A stretch of 64,000 bases of DNA from SHWB01 sp050246875 (lineage in GTDB: Bacteria > Pseudomonadota > Alphaproteobacteria > UBA6615), in contig JBFWVF010000003.1 in assembly GCA_050246875.1 (NCBI GenBank), positions 248,001-312,000 of the forward strand, written 5' to 3'. Below are positions 50,781 through 62,662 of this stretch, piece by piece. How positions within the stretch are numbered: position 1 is the stretch's first letter; the number at the start of each line of letters is the position of its first letter. The notes under the pieces were generated by a model. The model had not been told where the DNA came from, searched no databases, and worked only from the letters and a program-made list of their open reading frames with translations. The position numbers and the translations under genes were made by a program.

Positions 50781-52400
50781 ATGACCGGCGGCTGGCGCGC
50801 CGTCGACCGCATCGCCGACGCCGTGCGCGGCGCGACCGGCTGGCGGCGGGCCCTGCTGGCCATCGTCCTCGGCGCGGCCGGCATGTTCGCGCTGCCGCCC
50901 TGGCACCTGCTGCCGCTCGCCGTGCCGGCCTTCGTCGGCCTCGTCTGGATGGTCGAGGGCGCCGCCGCCGGGCCACGCCCGCTGCGCCGCGCCTTCTTTG
51001 CCGGGCTGCTGTTCGGCCTCGGTCATTTCTCGGTCGGCGTCTGGTGGGTGCACGAGGCCTTCCTCGTCGACGCCGCGCGGACGGCCTGGCTGATCCCGTT
51101 CCTGGTCGGCGGCCTCGCCGTCGTCCTCGCCGTCTTTCCGGCCGTGGCATCCCTCGCGGCCGCAGCCCTGTGGCGCCGGTGGCCGGTGGCCGCGGCTGTC
51201 CGCATCGGCGCCTTCGCCGGGCTGTGGCTGGCCGCCGAGTGGCTGCGGAGCTGGGTCTTCACCGGCTTTCCCTGGAACCTCTTGGGCTATGCCTGGACGC
51301 TCGACGCGGCGCCGTTGCAGTTCGCCGCCGTGGCCGGCGTCTGGGGTCTGTCGCTGGCCGCCATCCTGGCGGCCGCCATGCCGGCCGCGCTGGCCGACCC
51401 GGCCGCACGGCGGATTGGCGTGGCCGCGACGCTGGTAGCGACGCTGCTGTTGCCGGCCGCGCTGTGGACCGGCGGCGCCATCCGCCTCGCCGCGACGCCC
51501 GACACGGCCGCCGCCGGGGCCCTCGTCCCGGACGTCCGCCTGCGGCTGGTGCAGGCCGCCATTCCGCAGAGCCTGAAGTGGCAGGAAACGCTGCGCCCGC
51601 GGCACCTCGAGCGGCATATCGTGATGTCGCGGCAGGCATCGGCGGGCGGCGGGCCGGCGCCGACCGTCGTCATCTGGCCGGAGACGGCGGTGCCCTATCT
51701 GCTGGCCAACGACGAGGGTGCCCGCCGCGCCGCAGCGCAAGCCGTGCCGCCGGGCGGCCTGCTGATCACCGGTGCGCCGCGCAGCGGCACGGATGCGGAC
51801 GGCGCACGCCGCTGGTGGAACGCCGTGCACGCCATCGACGGCGACGGCCGCATCGTCGCCACCTACGACAAGGCGCATCTGGTGCCGATGGGCGAGTACG
51901 TGCCCCTGCGTAGCGTGCTGCCGATCGAGACCATTGCGCCCGGACGCGGCGATTTCGCCGCCGGACCGGGCCCGCAAACGCTGTCGCTGCCGGGGCTGCC
52001 GGCCGTCGGGCCACTGGTCTGCTACGAGGCGATCTTCCCCGGGGCGGTGACCGCCGGGCAGCGGCCGGCCTGGCTGCTCAACCTGACCAACGATGCGTGG
52101 TTCGGTACCAGCGTCGGACCGGCGCAGCACTTCGCCATCGCCCTGACCCGCGCGGTCGAGGAGGGACTGCCGCTGGTCCGGGTCGCCAACACGGGCATTT
52201 CGGCCGTTGTCGACCCGTGGGGGCGCGTCCTCGCCCGCCTCGATTCCGGCGTCACCGGCGTCCTCGACACCGGCTTGCCACGGGCGCTGCAACCGACGCC
52301 GTTCGCGCGTTGGGGCAACTGGATTGTGCTTGTTCTTCTTTTAGTGGTATTTTCGCCATATCTGTTCTTCCTTCGATACATCTCCGCGCGCAAGGATTGA
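50781..52400 (+). CDS. lnt: Apolipoprotein N-acyltransferase
   Basis: 539 aa. Adds the third acyl chain to lipoproteins at the inner membrane. N-terminal helices (GMFALPPWHLLPLAVPAFVGLVW), then a nitrilase domain with the Glu-Lys-Cys triad: VIWPETAVPYLL, TYDKAHLVPMGEYVPLR and GPLVCYEAIFPG. Starts ATG 50781. With lspA also in the window, two of three lipoprotein-processing steps are encoded here. Confidence 0.94.
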   Translation: MTGGWRAVDRIADAVRGATGWRRALLAIVLGAAGMFALPPWHLLPLAVPAFVGLVWMVEGAAAGPRPLRRAFFAGLLFGLGHFSVGVWWVHEAFLVDAARTAWLIPFLVGGLAVVLAVFPAVASLAAAALWRRWPVAAAVRIGAFAGLWLAAEWLRSWVFTGFPWNLLGYAWTLDAAPLQFAAVAGVWGLSLAAILAAAMPAALADPAARRIGVAATLVATLLLPAALWTGGAIRLAATPDTAAAGALVPDVRLRLVQAAIPQSLKWQETLRPRHLERHIVMSRQASAGGGPAPTVVIWPETAVPYLLANDEGARRAAAQAVPPGGLLITGAPRSGTDADGARRWWNAVHAIDGDGRIVATYDKAHLVPMGEYVPLRSVLPIETIAPGRGDFAAGPGPQTLSLPGLPAVGPLVCYEAIFPGAVTAGQRPAWLLNLTNDAWFGTSVGPAQHFAIALTRAVEEGLPLVRVANTGISAVVDPWGRVLARLDSGVTGVLDTGLPRALQPTPFARWGNWIVLVLLLVVFSPYLFFLRYISARKD

Positions 52401-52490
52401 CGCGGTTTCCGCGCTTGCGCATACAATCGTACGAATCGAGGGTGACGGCGATAATGCTCTCGGGATTGCATCGGAACAGGGGGGTGATGC

Positions 52491-52922
52491 ATGGCCGGAG
52501 GCCCCAACCCCGTTGACGTCCATGTCGGGGCCCGGGTGCGCTTGCGCCGCACGCTGCTGGGGATGAGCCAGGAGCGGCTGGCCGAGGCCATCGGACTGAC
52601 GTTCCAGCAGGTCCAGAAGTACGAACGCGGGGCGAACCGCATCGGCGCCAGCCGGCTGTTCGACCTGTCGCGGGTTCTCGACGTGCCGGTGTCGTACTTC
52701 TTCGACGAGATGGCCAACACCGTCGCCGCCGCCTCGCCGCGCGCGCACGGGCGCGTAGCGCCCCCACCGCTGCCGCCGCTGCCCGTCCCGGGGCGGGGCG
52801 GCGACCCGATGACGCGGCGCGAGACGCTGGAACTGGTGCGCGCCTACTACCGCATCCCGTCGCGCGAGATGCGACGGCGGCTGTTCGAGTTGACCAAGGC
52901 GGTCGCCGCGGCCTCCCGCTGA
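52491..52922 (+). CDS. XRE-family helix-turn-helix regulator
   Basis: 143 aa. HTH_3 domain at residues ~12-68 (VGARVRLRRTLLGMSQERLAEAIGLTFQQVQKYERGANRIGASRL), then a Pro-rich linker and a C-terminal helical region (TRRETLELVRAYYRIPSREMRRRLFELTKAVA). Typical alphaproteobacterial XRE protein next to lnt and metK. Target genes unknown. Confidence 0.9.
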   Translation: MAGGPNPVDVHVGARVRLRRTLLGMSQERLAEAIGLTFQQVQKYERGANRIGASRLFDLSRVLDVPVSYFFDEMANTVAAASPRAHGRVAPPPLPPLPVPGRGGDPMTRRETLELVRAYYRIPSREMRRRLFELTKAVAAASR

Positions 52923-53116
52923 CACTCCGCGGCGGTCGCCAAAGCGAGGCTGCCGTTGCGCCCACCGGCCCCACGGCGACACCAGCGGGCGACGCCGTTG
53001 GGCGCTGCCCGTGGTCGCCGGAGACACAGCGATTCCGGCGGGAATTCGGCACTTTGCGTGGGCGGCAAGTGGGACGCTCGCCCCTTGACTCACCGCTTTC
53101 GATGCTGCAAAGCCCG

Positions 53117-53147
53117 CCGGCCCGCCACGCCCGTCGGCGGGCCAAAT
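53117..53147 (+). promoter_or_regulatory. Stem-loop in the metK leader
   Basis: GCCCGCCG (from 53117) can pair with CGGCGGGC (ending 53147) around a 15-base loop, ending a few bases before the GGGAGG ribosome site. It might be a simple translational or attenuation element. Sequence does not match SAM-II, SAM-V or SAM/SAH consensus that I can recall. Function unproven. Confidence 0.35.
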
Positions 53148-53164
53148 CCAAGCGGGAGGCCAGC

Positions 53165-54331
<1,167 letters not shown>

Positions 54332-54368
54332 GGCGCGGGCGGCGCGCCGCCCGTCCCCGCCACGAACG

Positions 54369-54404
54369 CCGGCCCGCTCGCCCGAGCGGGCCGGTTTCGT
54401 TTCC
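54369..54404 (+). terminator. Rho-independent terminator after metK
   Basis: CCGGCCCGCTCG (54369-54380), loop CC, CGAGCGGGCCGG (54383-54394), then TTTCGTTTCC. A 12-bp perfect stem with a T-rich tail, 38 bp after the metK stop. Confidence 0.82.
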
Positions 54405-54436
54405 GCCGCCCGCGGTTTCGCGCTAACAGCGGCGCC

Positions 54437-55135
54437 ATGTCCGAGGTCGAGACCCGCTTCCATGGCCGCCGCCGCGGCCGCCCGCTGCGCGCCGGCCGGC
54501 AGCGCACCCTCGAGGACGGCCTGACGCGGCTCGGCCTCGACCCGGCCGGATTGCCCGATGGCTGCGACCCGGCCACCCTGTTCGATCCGCGGCCGCGTGC
54601 CGTCTGGCTGGAAATCGGCTTCGGCGCCGGCGAACATCTCGTCTGGCAGGCCACCCGCCACCCCGATGTCGGCCTGATCGGCGCCGAGCCCTATCTCAAC
54701 GGCGTCGCCCGCCTGCTGGCCGACGCCGGGGCGCGGAACCTCGCCAATATCCGCGTCCTCGCCGACGACGTGCGGCCGCTGCTCGACCGCCTCGGCGACG
54801 CGACGCTGGACCGTGCCTTCGTGCTGTTCCCCGATCCCTGGCCGAAGCGCCGCCACCGCGCCCGCCGGCTGGTCGCCCGGCCGCTGCTCGACCGGCTCGC
54901 CCGCACCCTCGTCGACGGCGGCGGCCTGCTGCTGGCGACGGACGACGCCGACTACGCCGCCTGGATGCTGCGCCACCTGCTCGGCCACGCCGATTTCGAG
55001 TGGACCGCGCGCGGCCCGGCCGACTGGCGCCGGCCGGCCGACCAGCCGCCGACCCGCTACGAGGAGAAGAACCTCGCCGGCGGCCCCGGCGCGACCTGGA
55101 TCGCGGCCCGCCGCAGGCCGCGCCCGGCGGCGTGA
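54437..55135 (+). CDS. trmB: tRNA (guanine-N7-)-methyltransferase
   Basis: 232 aa. Methylates G46 of tRNA. AVWLEIGFGAGEHLVWQATRHPDVGLIGAEPYLNG (SAM motif I) and RAFVLFPDPWPKRRHRARRLV (substrate motif) with FELTSD-like C-terminus ending in WTARGPADWRRPADQPPTRYEEKNLAGG. Between metK and rimP, as in related genomes. Confidence 0.94.
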   Translation: MSEVETRFHGRRRGRPLRAGRQRTLEDGLTRLGLDPAGLPDGCDPATLFDPRPRAVWLEIGFGAGEHLVWQATRHPDVGLIGAEPYLNGVARLLADAGARNLANIRVLADDVRPLLDRLGDATLDRAFVLFPDPWPKRRHRARRLVARPLLDRLARTLVDGGGLLLATDDADYAAWMLRHLLGHADFEWTARGPADWRRPADQPPTRYEEKNLAGGPGATWIAARRRPRPAA

Positions 55136-55140
55136 TCGCC

Positions 55141-55170
55141 TTGCGCCGGGCGGGCTTATGCATATATAAC
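55141..55170 (+). promoter_or_regulatory. Probable sigma-70 promoter of the rimP-nusA-infB operon
   Basis: TTGCGC (55141-55146), 18-base spacer, TATAAC (55165-55170). Located 137 bp before rimP and just after the trmB stop. Inferred from consensus; -35 is only partial. Confidence 0.5.
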
Positions 55171-55210
55171 GCCGGCAAGTATTCCCGATGACCTGTCGTC
55201 AGGTGATGGG

Positions 55211-55245
55211 GGTGGCCTTGGCAGACACCGGGGCCGCCCTTTTTA
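55211..55245 (+). terminator. Terminator-like hairpin in the rimP-nusA leader (possible attenuator)
   Basis: GGTGGCCTTGG (55211-55221), loop CAGACA, CCGGGGCCGCC (55228-55238) with G-U pairs, then CTTTTTA. It sits between the putative promoter at 55141-55170 and the rimP start at 55307, so it could terminate trmB readthrough or attenuate the nusA operon. Confidence 0.6.
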
Positions 55246-55306
55246 GTTGGTCGACCCGGCTGCCGGCCGATGCCGTGCCTGACGGGGACCGAACGGAGGC
55301 CCGGGC

Positions 55307-55837
55307 GTGAGCCTGGTGAGCGAGACCGCGCTGACTGACCGTATCGTCGCCATCGTCGAACCCGCGCTGGCGGCGCAGGGCTTTTCGCTTGTTCGCGTCG
55401 CCATGCAGGGCCAGTCGCGGCCGGTGCTGCAGATCATGATCGACCGCACCGACGACGCCGACGTAGGCATGGACGACTGCGTCGCCGCCTCGCGCACGGT
55501 TTCCGCCCTGCTCGACGTCGCCGATCCGATCGCCGGCGAGTACCGCCTCGAAGTGTCCTCGCCGGGTCTCGACAGGCCGCTGACCCGGGCCACGGATTTC
55601 GCCCGCTACGCCGGCCACGAGGCGCGCATCGAGTTGCGGACGGCGATCGACGGCCAGCGCCGCTTCCGCGGCCGGCTCGACGGCATCGACGGCGACGTCG
55701 TCACGCTGACGACCGAGGCCGGCCCCGTGGCCCTGCCCTTCGCGGGCATCGTACGGGCGAAACTGGTATTGACCGACGCCCTGCTGGCGCAGCCGCGAAA
55801 GCCGGCGGCCGGGCAGCAGGCGATGCAAGGAAGCTAG
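55307..55837 (+). CDS. rimP: Ribosome maturation factor RimP
   Basis: 176 aa. Needed for 30S assembly. IVAIVEPALAAQGFSLVRVAMQG, DADVGMDDCVAASRTVSALLDVADPI, YRLEVSSPGLDRPLTRATDFARYAGHEARI all match RimP. GTG start at 55307 with GGAGG ~9 bases upstream. First gene of rimP-nusA-ylxR-infB-rbfA-truB. Confidence 0.94.
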   Translation: MSLVSETALTDRIVAIVEPALAAQGFSLVRVAMQGQSRPVLQIMIDRTDDADVGMDDCVAASRTVSALLDVADPIAGEYRLEVSSPGLDRPLTRATDFARYAGHEARIELRTAIDGQRRFRGRLDGIDGDVVTLTTEAGPVALPFAGIVRAKLVLTDALLAQPRKPAAGQQAMQGS

Positions 55838-55840
55838 AGG

Positions 55841-57472
<1,632 letters not shown>

Positions 57473-57494
57473 GCGGCAGGGGAGCGCATCCGGC

Positions 57495-58226
57495 ATGGCG
57501 GTCACCGCACGCAGACACGACGGGGAGGACGGCGACGCCGGTCCGCTGCGTCGCTGCGTGGCGACGGGCGCCAGCCTGCCGCCCGAGCGGCTGGTGCGCT
57601 TCGTCGTCGGCCCGGACGGCACGCTGGTGCCGGACGTCGCCGGCCGCCTGCCCGGTCGCGGCCTGTGGGTGACGGCCGATCCGGCCGCCATCGCCCGCGC
57701 GCTCGACCGCAAGCTGTTCGCCCGCGCGGCGAAGCGCCCGGTCATCGCCCCCCCGGGCACGGACGGCGTTCCGCTGGACGGGGCCGGCCTTGCCGCGCTG
57801 ACCGCGCATCTGCTGGCCCGCCGGGCGATCGAGCAGGTGATGCTGGCGCGCCGCGCCGGCGCCGCCGTCGCCGGCTTCGACGCGGTGCGGCTGTGGCTGC
57901 AGCGCGAGGGCGCGCTGGCCAGCCCGTCGCGGCCGGCGCTGCTGGTCACCGCCGCCGACGCCGCGCCGCATGGCCGCGACCGGCTGGCGCGGCTGGCGGC
58001 GGGCGTTCTCGGCCCGCACGCCTTCGCGCAGAGCGAAGCACTGACCGCCGACGAGCTCGGCGAAGCCTTCGCGCGCGAACGGACTGTACACATTCTGGTA
58101 GCGCCCGGCGCGTTCGCCGGGCGTATCGCCGCCGCCGGCGCGCGGCTGGCAGCCTTCCGCGGACCGGTTGCGGCAACCGCCGCGGACGGCATGGACGAAG
58201 TGGATACGAGCGATGGCGACGACTGA
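57495..58226 (+). CDS. YlxR-domain RNA-binding protein with L7Ae-like C-terminus
   Basis: 243 aa. N-terminal YlxR/DUF448 domain (RCVATGASLPPERLVRFVVGPDGTLVPDVAGRLPGRGLWV) and a C-terminal region resembling L7Ae/L30e (DGVPLDGAGLAALTAHLLARRAIEQVMLARRAGAAVAGFDAVRLWL). Between nusA and infB, as usual. Overlaps the infB start by 14 bases. Confidence 0.9.
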   Translation: MAVTARRHDGEDGDAGPLRRCVATGASLPPERLVRFVVGPDGTLVPDVAGRLPGRGLWVTADPAAIARALDRKLFARAAKRPVIAPPGTDGVPLDGAGLAALTAHLLARRAIEQVMLARRAGAAVAGFDAVRLWLQREGALASPSRPALLVTAADAAPHGRDRLARLAAGVLGPHAFAQSEALTADELGEAFARERTVHILVAPGAFAGRIAAAGARLAAFRGPVAATAADGMDEVDTSDGDD

Positions 58227-60849
58227 AAAGGGCGACAAGCAGCCGCTGAAGCTCTCCACGCCGGGCCGGCTGGAGCTGCGCAAGACCGTCGAGGGCGGCC
58301 TCGTGAAGCAGAGCTTCAGCCACGGCCGCTCGAAGACGGTAGCGGTCGAGGTCAAGAAGAAGCGCACCTTCCGTCAGGACTCCGGCGGCAAGATGCAGGA
58401 GGTGCGCGAGCAGATCCCCGCGCCCGACGATGCCCCGCCGCCGCCGCCCGAGCCGGTCGAGGACGAGCCGCGCGTCGAGGCCAAGCCGCCGCGCACGCTG
58501 ACCGAACAGGAACGCGCCGCCCGCCAGCGTGCCGTCGAGGCCGCGCGCCAGGCCGCCGAGACGGCCGCCGCCCGCGCCGTGGTCGAGGAGGCCGGCCCCG
58601 GGCCGGTCGATCCGGTCGAGTTGCGCCGCCGCACGCGCGAGGAAGCCGCCCGCGCCGAGGCCGAGGAAAAGGCCCGCCTCGACGCCGAGGACGCCGCCCG
58701 CCGGATCGAGGAGGAAGCGCGGCTCAAGGCCGACGAGGAAGCCAAGCGCATCGCCGAGGACGCCGCCGGACGCGCCGCCGAGGCGGAGCGCCGCATCGCC
58801 GAGCGCGCCAGCGCGACCGCGCCGGCCGCTCCGGCGGCCGACGAGGACGAGGAAAGCGCGGCACGGGCACGCGGCCGACCGGCCGTGAAGGCGGCCCCGG
58901 TCCGCCCGGCACCGGCCCGTACGCGTGGCGGCGAGAGCCGCCGCCGCGCCGGCAAGCTCACCATCGCCGAGGCGCTCGACGAGGATTCGGGTGCCCGCCA
59001 GCGTTCCGTCGCCGCCTTCCGGCGCCGCCAGGAGCGCGAGCGTCAGCGCGCCAACCAGCAACATGGACAGGGTTCCCGCAAGGTCGTGCGCGACGTTCAG
59101 ATTCCCGACGCCATCACCGTCGGCGAGCTTGCCAACCGCATGGCCGAGCGGGGCAGCGAAGTCATCAAGGCCCTGATGCGAATGGGCATGATGGCGACCA
59201 TCAACGAGCCCCTCGACCAGGAAACGGCCTCGCTCATCGTCAGCGAGTTCGGCCACACCGCCCGCCTGGTGTCGGACGCCGATATCGAGGTCGGCATCGG
59301 CGGCGAGGCCAACGACGACGAGGGCGCGCTGCAGCCGCGCGCGCCCGTCGTCACCATCATGGGCCATGTCGACCACGGCAAGACGTCGCTGCTCGACGCC
59401 CTGCGGCAGACCGACGTGGCGGCGCACGAGGCCGGCGGCATCACGCAGCACATCGGCGCCTACCAGGTCGTGCTGTCCGGCGGCCAGCGCATCACCTTCC
59501 TCGACACGCCGGGCCACGAGGCCTTCACCGCCATGCGCCAGCGCGGCGCCACCGTGACCGACATCGTCGTGCTGGTGGTCGCCGCCGACGACGGCGTCCA
59601 GCCGCAGACGGTCGAGGCCATCAACCACGCGCGCGCCGCGAAAGTGCCGCTGATCGTCGCCATCAACAAGATCGACATGCCGGGCGCCGAGCCGCAGCGC
59701 GTGATGACCGAGCTGCTGTCGCACGAGGTCGTCGTCGAGCCGATGGGCGGCGACATCCAGTGCGTGCAGGTCTCGGCCATCAAGAAGACCGGCCTCGAGA
59801 CGCTGACCGAGGCGATCGCGCTGCAGGCCGAGATCCTCGAACTGAAGGCCAACCCCGACCGCGAGGCCTACGGCACCGTCATCGAGGCCAAGCTCGATCG
59901 CGGCCGCGGCCCGGTGGCGACGGTGCTGGTGCAGCGCGGCACGCTGCGCGTCGGCGACATCTTCGTCACCGGCGGCGAGTGGGGCCGCGTGCGCGCGCTG
60001 ATCAACGAGCGCGGCGAGCAGGTGCCCGACGCCGGCCCGTCGGTGCCGGTGGAAGTGCTCGGCCTCAACGGCACGCCGCTCGCCGGCGACGACTTCGCCG
60101 TCGTCGAGAACGAGGCGCGCGCGCGCGAGGTCGCGTCCTTCCGCCAGCAGCAGGGCCGCGACAAGCGCGTCACGGCGGCGGCGCGCGGCACGCTCGACGA
60201 CATGTTCAAGGAGATCGCCGCCGGCGGCACCGCCGAGCTGCCGGTCGTCGTGAAGGCCGACGTGCAGGGCTCGGTCGAGGCCATCGCCGGCGCGCTCGGC
60301 AACCTCGGCACCTCGGAGGTGCGGGCACGGCTGCTGCATGTCGGCGTCGGCGGCATCACCGAGTCCGACGTCTCGCTGGCCGCCGCCTCGCGCGGCCTCA
60401 TCGTCGGCTTCAACGTGCGCGCCATTCCCCAGGCGCGCGACCAGGCCAAGCGCGACGGCGTCGAGATCCGCTACTACTCGGTCATCTACGATGTCGTCGA
60501 CGACGTCCGCGCCCTGCTCGAAGGCAAGCTCAAGCCGTCGATCGAGGAGACGCCGCTCGGCCGCGCCGTGGTGCGCGAGGTGTTCAACATCACGCGCGTC
60601 GGCAAGATCGCCGGCTGCATGGTCACCGAGGGTCTCGTGCGCCGTGGCGCCAAGGCCCGCCTGCTGCGCGACAACGTCGTCGTCCACGAGGGTTCGGTCG
60701 GCGGCCTGCGCCGCTTCAAGGACGACGTGCGCGAGGTCAACAACGGCTTCGAGTGCGGCATCGCGCTGGAGAACTACGGCGACATCCAGCAGGGCGACGT
60801 GATCGAGTGCTACGAGGTCAAGGAGGTCGCCCGTCAGCTCGGCAACTGA
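58213..60849 (+). CDS. infB: Translation initiation factor IF-2
   Basis: 878 aa. Long N-terminal Ala/Glu/Arg helical region (residues ~75-250), then IF2 N-domain (IPDAITVGELANRMAERGSEVIKAL), GTPase domain G1 MGHVDHGKTSLLDAL, G3 DTPGHEAF, G4 NKID, and C-terminal domains ending YEVKEVARQLGN. Delivers initiator tRNA. ATG at 58213 inside the ylxR end. Confidence 0.97.
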   Translation: MATTEKGDKQPLKLSTPGRLELRKTVEGGLVKQSFSHGRSKTVAVEVKKKRTFRQDSGGKMQEVREQIPAPDDAPPPPPEPVEDEPRVEAKPPRTLTEQERAARQRAVEAARQAAETAAARAVVEEAGPGPVDPVELRRRTREEAARAEAEEKARLDAEDAARRIEEEARLKADEEAKRIAEDAAGRAAEAERRIAERASATAPAAPAADEDEESAARARGRPAVKAAPVRPAPARTRGGESRRRAGKLTIAEALDEDSGARQRSVAAFRRRQERERQRANQQHGQGSRKVVRDVQIPDAITVGELANRMAERGSEVIKALMRMGMMATINEPLDQETASLIVSEFGHTARLVSDADIEVGIGGEANDDEGALQPRAPVVTIMGHVDHGKTSLLDALRQTDVAAHEAGGITQHIGAYQVVLSGGQRITFLDTPGHEAFTAMRQRGATVTDIVVLVVAADDGVQPQTVEAINHARAAKVPLIVAINKIDMPGAEPQRVMTELLSHEVVVEPMGGDIQCVQVSAIKKTGLETLTEAIALQAEILELKANPDREAYGTVIEAKLDRGRGPVATVLVQRGTLRVGDIFVTGGEWGRVRALINERGEQVPDAGPSVPVEVLGLNGTPLAGDDFAVVENEARAREVASFRQQQGRDKRVTAAARGTLDDMFKEIAAGGTAELPVVVKADVQGSVEAIAGALGNLGTSEVRARLLHVGVGGITESDVSLAAASRGLIVGFNVRAIPQARDQAKRDGVEIRYYSVIYDVVDDVRALLEGKLKPSIEETPLGRAVVREVFNITRVGKIAGCMVTEGLVRRGAKARLLRDNVVVHEGSVGGLRRFKDDVREVNNGFECGIALENYGDIQQGDVIECYEVKEVARQLGN

Positions 60850-60871
60850 GAGCGGACGGGACGGCACGACG

Positions 60872-61273
60872 ATGGCGCGACAGGACCGATCCGGCCGGGC
60901 CGGCCGCGCGCCGAGCCAGCGCGCGCTGCGGGTCGGCGAGGCCATCCGCCACGCGCTGGCCGAGCTGATGCTGCGCGGCGGCTTCCGCGACCCCGAGCTG
61001 GCCGGTGCCTCGATCACCGTCACCGAGGTCCGCATGTCGCCCGACCTGCGCAATGCCACGGCGTTCGTCATGCCGCTCGGCGGCGGTGACGGCGCCGCGA
61101 CCGTTGCCGCCCTCAACCGTGCCGCGGGCTATGTGCGCGGCGAGGTCGGTCGCGCCGTGCGGCTGCGGTTCGCCCCGGACATCGCCTTCCGCCTCGACGC
61201 CAGCTTCGATGCCGCCGCGCGCATCGACCGGCTGATCGCCGAGGTCGGCGGCGAGCCGGAGGAGACGGAGTGA
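60872..61273 (+). CDS. rbfA: Ribosome-binding factor A
   Basis: 133 aa. Cold-adapted 30S maturation factor: SQRALRVGEAIRHALAELMLRGGFRDPELAGASITVTEVRMSPDLRNATAFVMPLGG matches RbfA, with the KH-like fold ending APDIAFRLDASFDAAARID. Start 60872; GTGA overlap with truB. Confidence 0.94.
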   Translation: MARQDRSGRAGRAPSQRALRVGEAIRHALAELMLRGGFRDPELAGASITVTEVRMSPDLRNATAFVMPLGGGDGAATVAALNRAAGYVRGEVGRAVRLRFAPDIAFRLDASFDAAARIDRLIAEVGGEPEETE

Positions 61274-62193
61274 GCGGGCGCCGGCGCAACGGCCGCGCCA
61301 TCCACGGCTGGATCAACCTCGACAAGCCGGCCGGCCTGTCCTCGGCCGCCGCCGTCGCCGCCGTGCGGCGCGCCACCGGCGCCGCTCGCCTCGGCCATGC
61401 CGGCACCCTCGATCCGCTGGCCTCGGGCGTCCTGCCCGTGGCCCTGGGTGAGGCAACCAAGACGATGGCCTTCGCCGTCGACACCGCCAAGCGCTACCGC
61501 TTCACCCTCGTGTTCGGCGAGATGCGTTCGACCGACGATGCCGAGGGCGAGGTGGTGGCGGCCAGCGACGTGCGGCCGGCCCGGGCCGAGGTCGAGGCGG
61601 TGCTCGGCGAGTTCACCGGTGAGATTTCGCAGGTGCCGCCCGCCTATTCGGCGATCAAGGTCGCCGGAAGGCGGGCCTATGCCATGGCGCGCGCCGGCGA
61701 GGCCGTCGAATTGGCAGCGCGCACCGTCCGCATCGACGCGCTGGCGGTCATCGGCGAGGACGGCCCCGGCCGCCTCGTGCTGGCCTGCACCAGCGGCAAG
61801 GGCGCCTACATGCGGGCGCTCGCCCGCGACATCGCCGCCCGTCTCGGCGCCTGCGGCCATCTCGAGGCCCTGCGCCGCACGGCCGTCGGGCCGTTCACCG
61901 AGGAAACCGCTATTTCTCTGGCTTCGCTGGGCGAGTTCGGCCATAGTGCCGGCCTTCCGCTATTACCGATCGAGACCGCGCTGGACGGCATCCCGGCGCT
62001 GGCCCTGACTGATCGGGAGGCAGTTCGCCTGCGGTGCGGCCAGGCGGTTCCGGTTCTCCGGACCGCGGACCGCGAAAGGCTCGCGGCGGCGGGAGACGAC
62101 GCCATCGTGCTGGCGCAGGGGGCCACCGGCCCCGTCGCGCTGGTACGGGTCGACGGTCTCCAGGTCCGCCCGGTCCGCGTTCTCAATCTTTGA
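61270..62193 (+). CDS. truB: tRNA pseudouridine(55) synthase
   Basis: 307 aa. HGWINLDKPAGLSSAAAVAAVRR, catalytic Asp in GHAGTLDPLASGVLPVALGEATK, and VPPAYSAIKVAGRRAYAMARAGE. GTG start overlapping the rbfA stop (GTGA), so translation is coupled. Ends with a PUA-like C-terminus. Confidence 0.95.
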   Translation: MSGRRRNGRAIHGWINLDKPAGLSSAAAVAAVRRATGAARLGHAGTLDPLASGVLPVALGEATKTMAFAVDTAKRYRFTLVFGEMRSTDDAEGEVVAASDVRPARAEVEAVLGEFTGEISQVPPAYSAIKVAGRRAYAMARAGEAVELAARTVRIDALAVIGEDGPGRLVLACTSGKGAYMRALARDIAARLGACGHLEALRRTAVGPFTEETAISLASLGEFGHSAGLPLLPIETALDGIPALALTDREAVRLRCGQAVPVLRTADRERLAAAGDDAIVLAQGATGPVALVRVDGLQVRPVRVLNL

Positions 62194-62209
62194 TGCCGGG
62201 AGTCGAGGC

Positions 62210-62479
62210 ATGTCGATTACGACCGAGCGCAAGGCTGCGCTGATTCAGGAATACCGGGCCAAGGAAGGCGACACGGGTTCGCCGGAGGTCCAGGTCGCGA
62301 TCCTCACGGAACGCATCAACAATCTCACCGAGCACCTCAAGACGCACGCCAAGGATCATCACTCGCGTCGCGGTCTGCTGGTCATGGTCGGCCAGCGCCG
62401 CCGGTTGCTCGACTACACCCGGCGCAAGGACGAACAGCGTTACCGGACGCTGATCGAGCGCCTGGGCATCCGTCGCTAG
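62210..62479 (+). CDS. rpsO: 30S ribosomal protein S15
   Basis: 89 aa, full length. ALIQEYRAKEGDTGSPEVQVAILTERINNLTEHLKTHAKDHHSRRGLL is the S15 signature. Binds the 16S central domain and may autoregulate. Followed by pnp, a widely conserved order. Confidence 0.97.
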   Translation: MSITTERKAALIQEYRAKEGDTGSPEVQVAILTERINNLTEHLKTHAKDHHSRRGLLVMVGQRRRLLDYTRRKDEQRYRTLIERLGIRR

Positions 62480-62487
62480 GAGCGCCA

Positions 62488-62600
62488 CACGGGCGCTGGC
62501 GACATGGGCGGCAGGCGCGCGTCGCGCGTCGCCGCCATCTGCGGCGGCATGGCAAGGGCCATGCCCCGCCGCGCTTTCCGGAAGCGCACCTCACAGGGCC
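62488..62600 (+). other. Structured rpsO-pnp intergenic region
   Basis: The 183-bp gap is packed with hairpins: GCCGCC-ATCT-GCGGCGGC, CATGGCAAGGGCCATG, and GCGCTTTCCGGAAGCGC, without a T-run. In enterobacteria this interval carries an RNase III-processed hairpin used by PNPase for autoregulation, so a similar role is likely here by analogy. Confidence 0.5.
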
Positions 62601-62662
62601 ACTGAAGGCCCGGCCGGCGCGGGATCCGCCCGCCCCGGCCTACGACCGTTGGGAAAGAGAGA

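Noticed and set aside
52923..53164. SAM riboswitch before metK
   Set aside because: No GCUAAA or other consensus of SAM-II/SAM-V/SAM-SAH classes found; only a simple hairpin remains.
57946..61116. Very long open frame (over 1000 codons) on the minus strand opposite ylxR, infB and rbfA
   Set aside because: Codon-position shadow of a high G+C gene; composition is Asp/His/Gly/Arg-rich without domains, and infB on the other strand is unambiguous.
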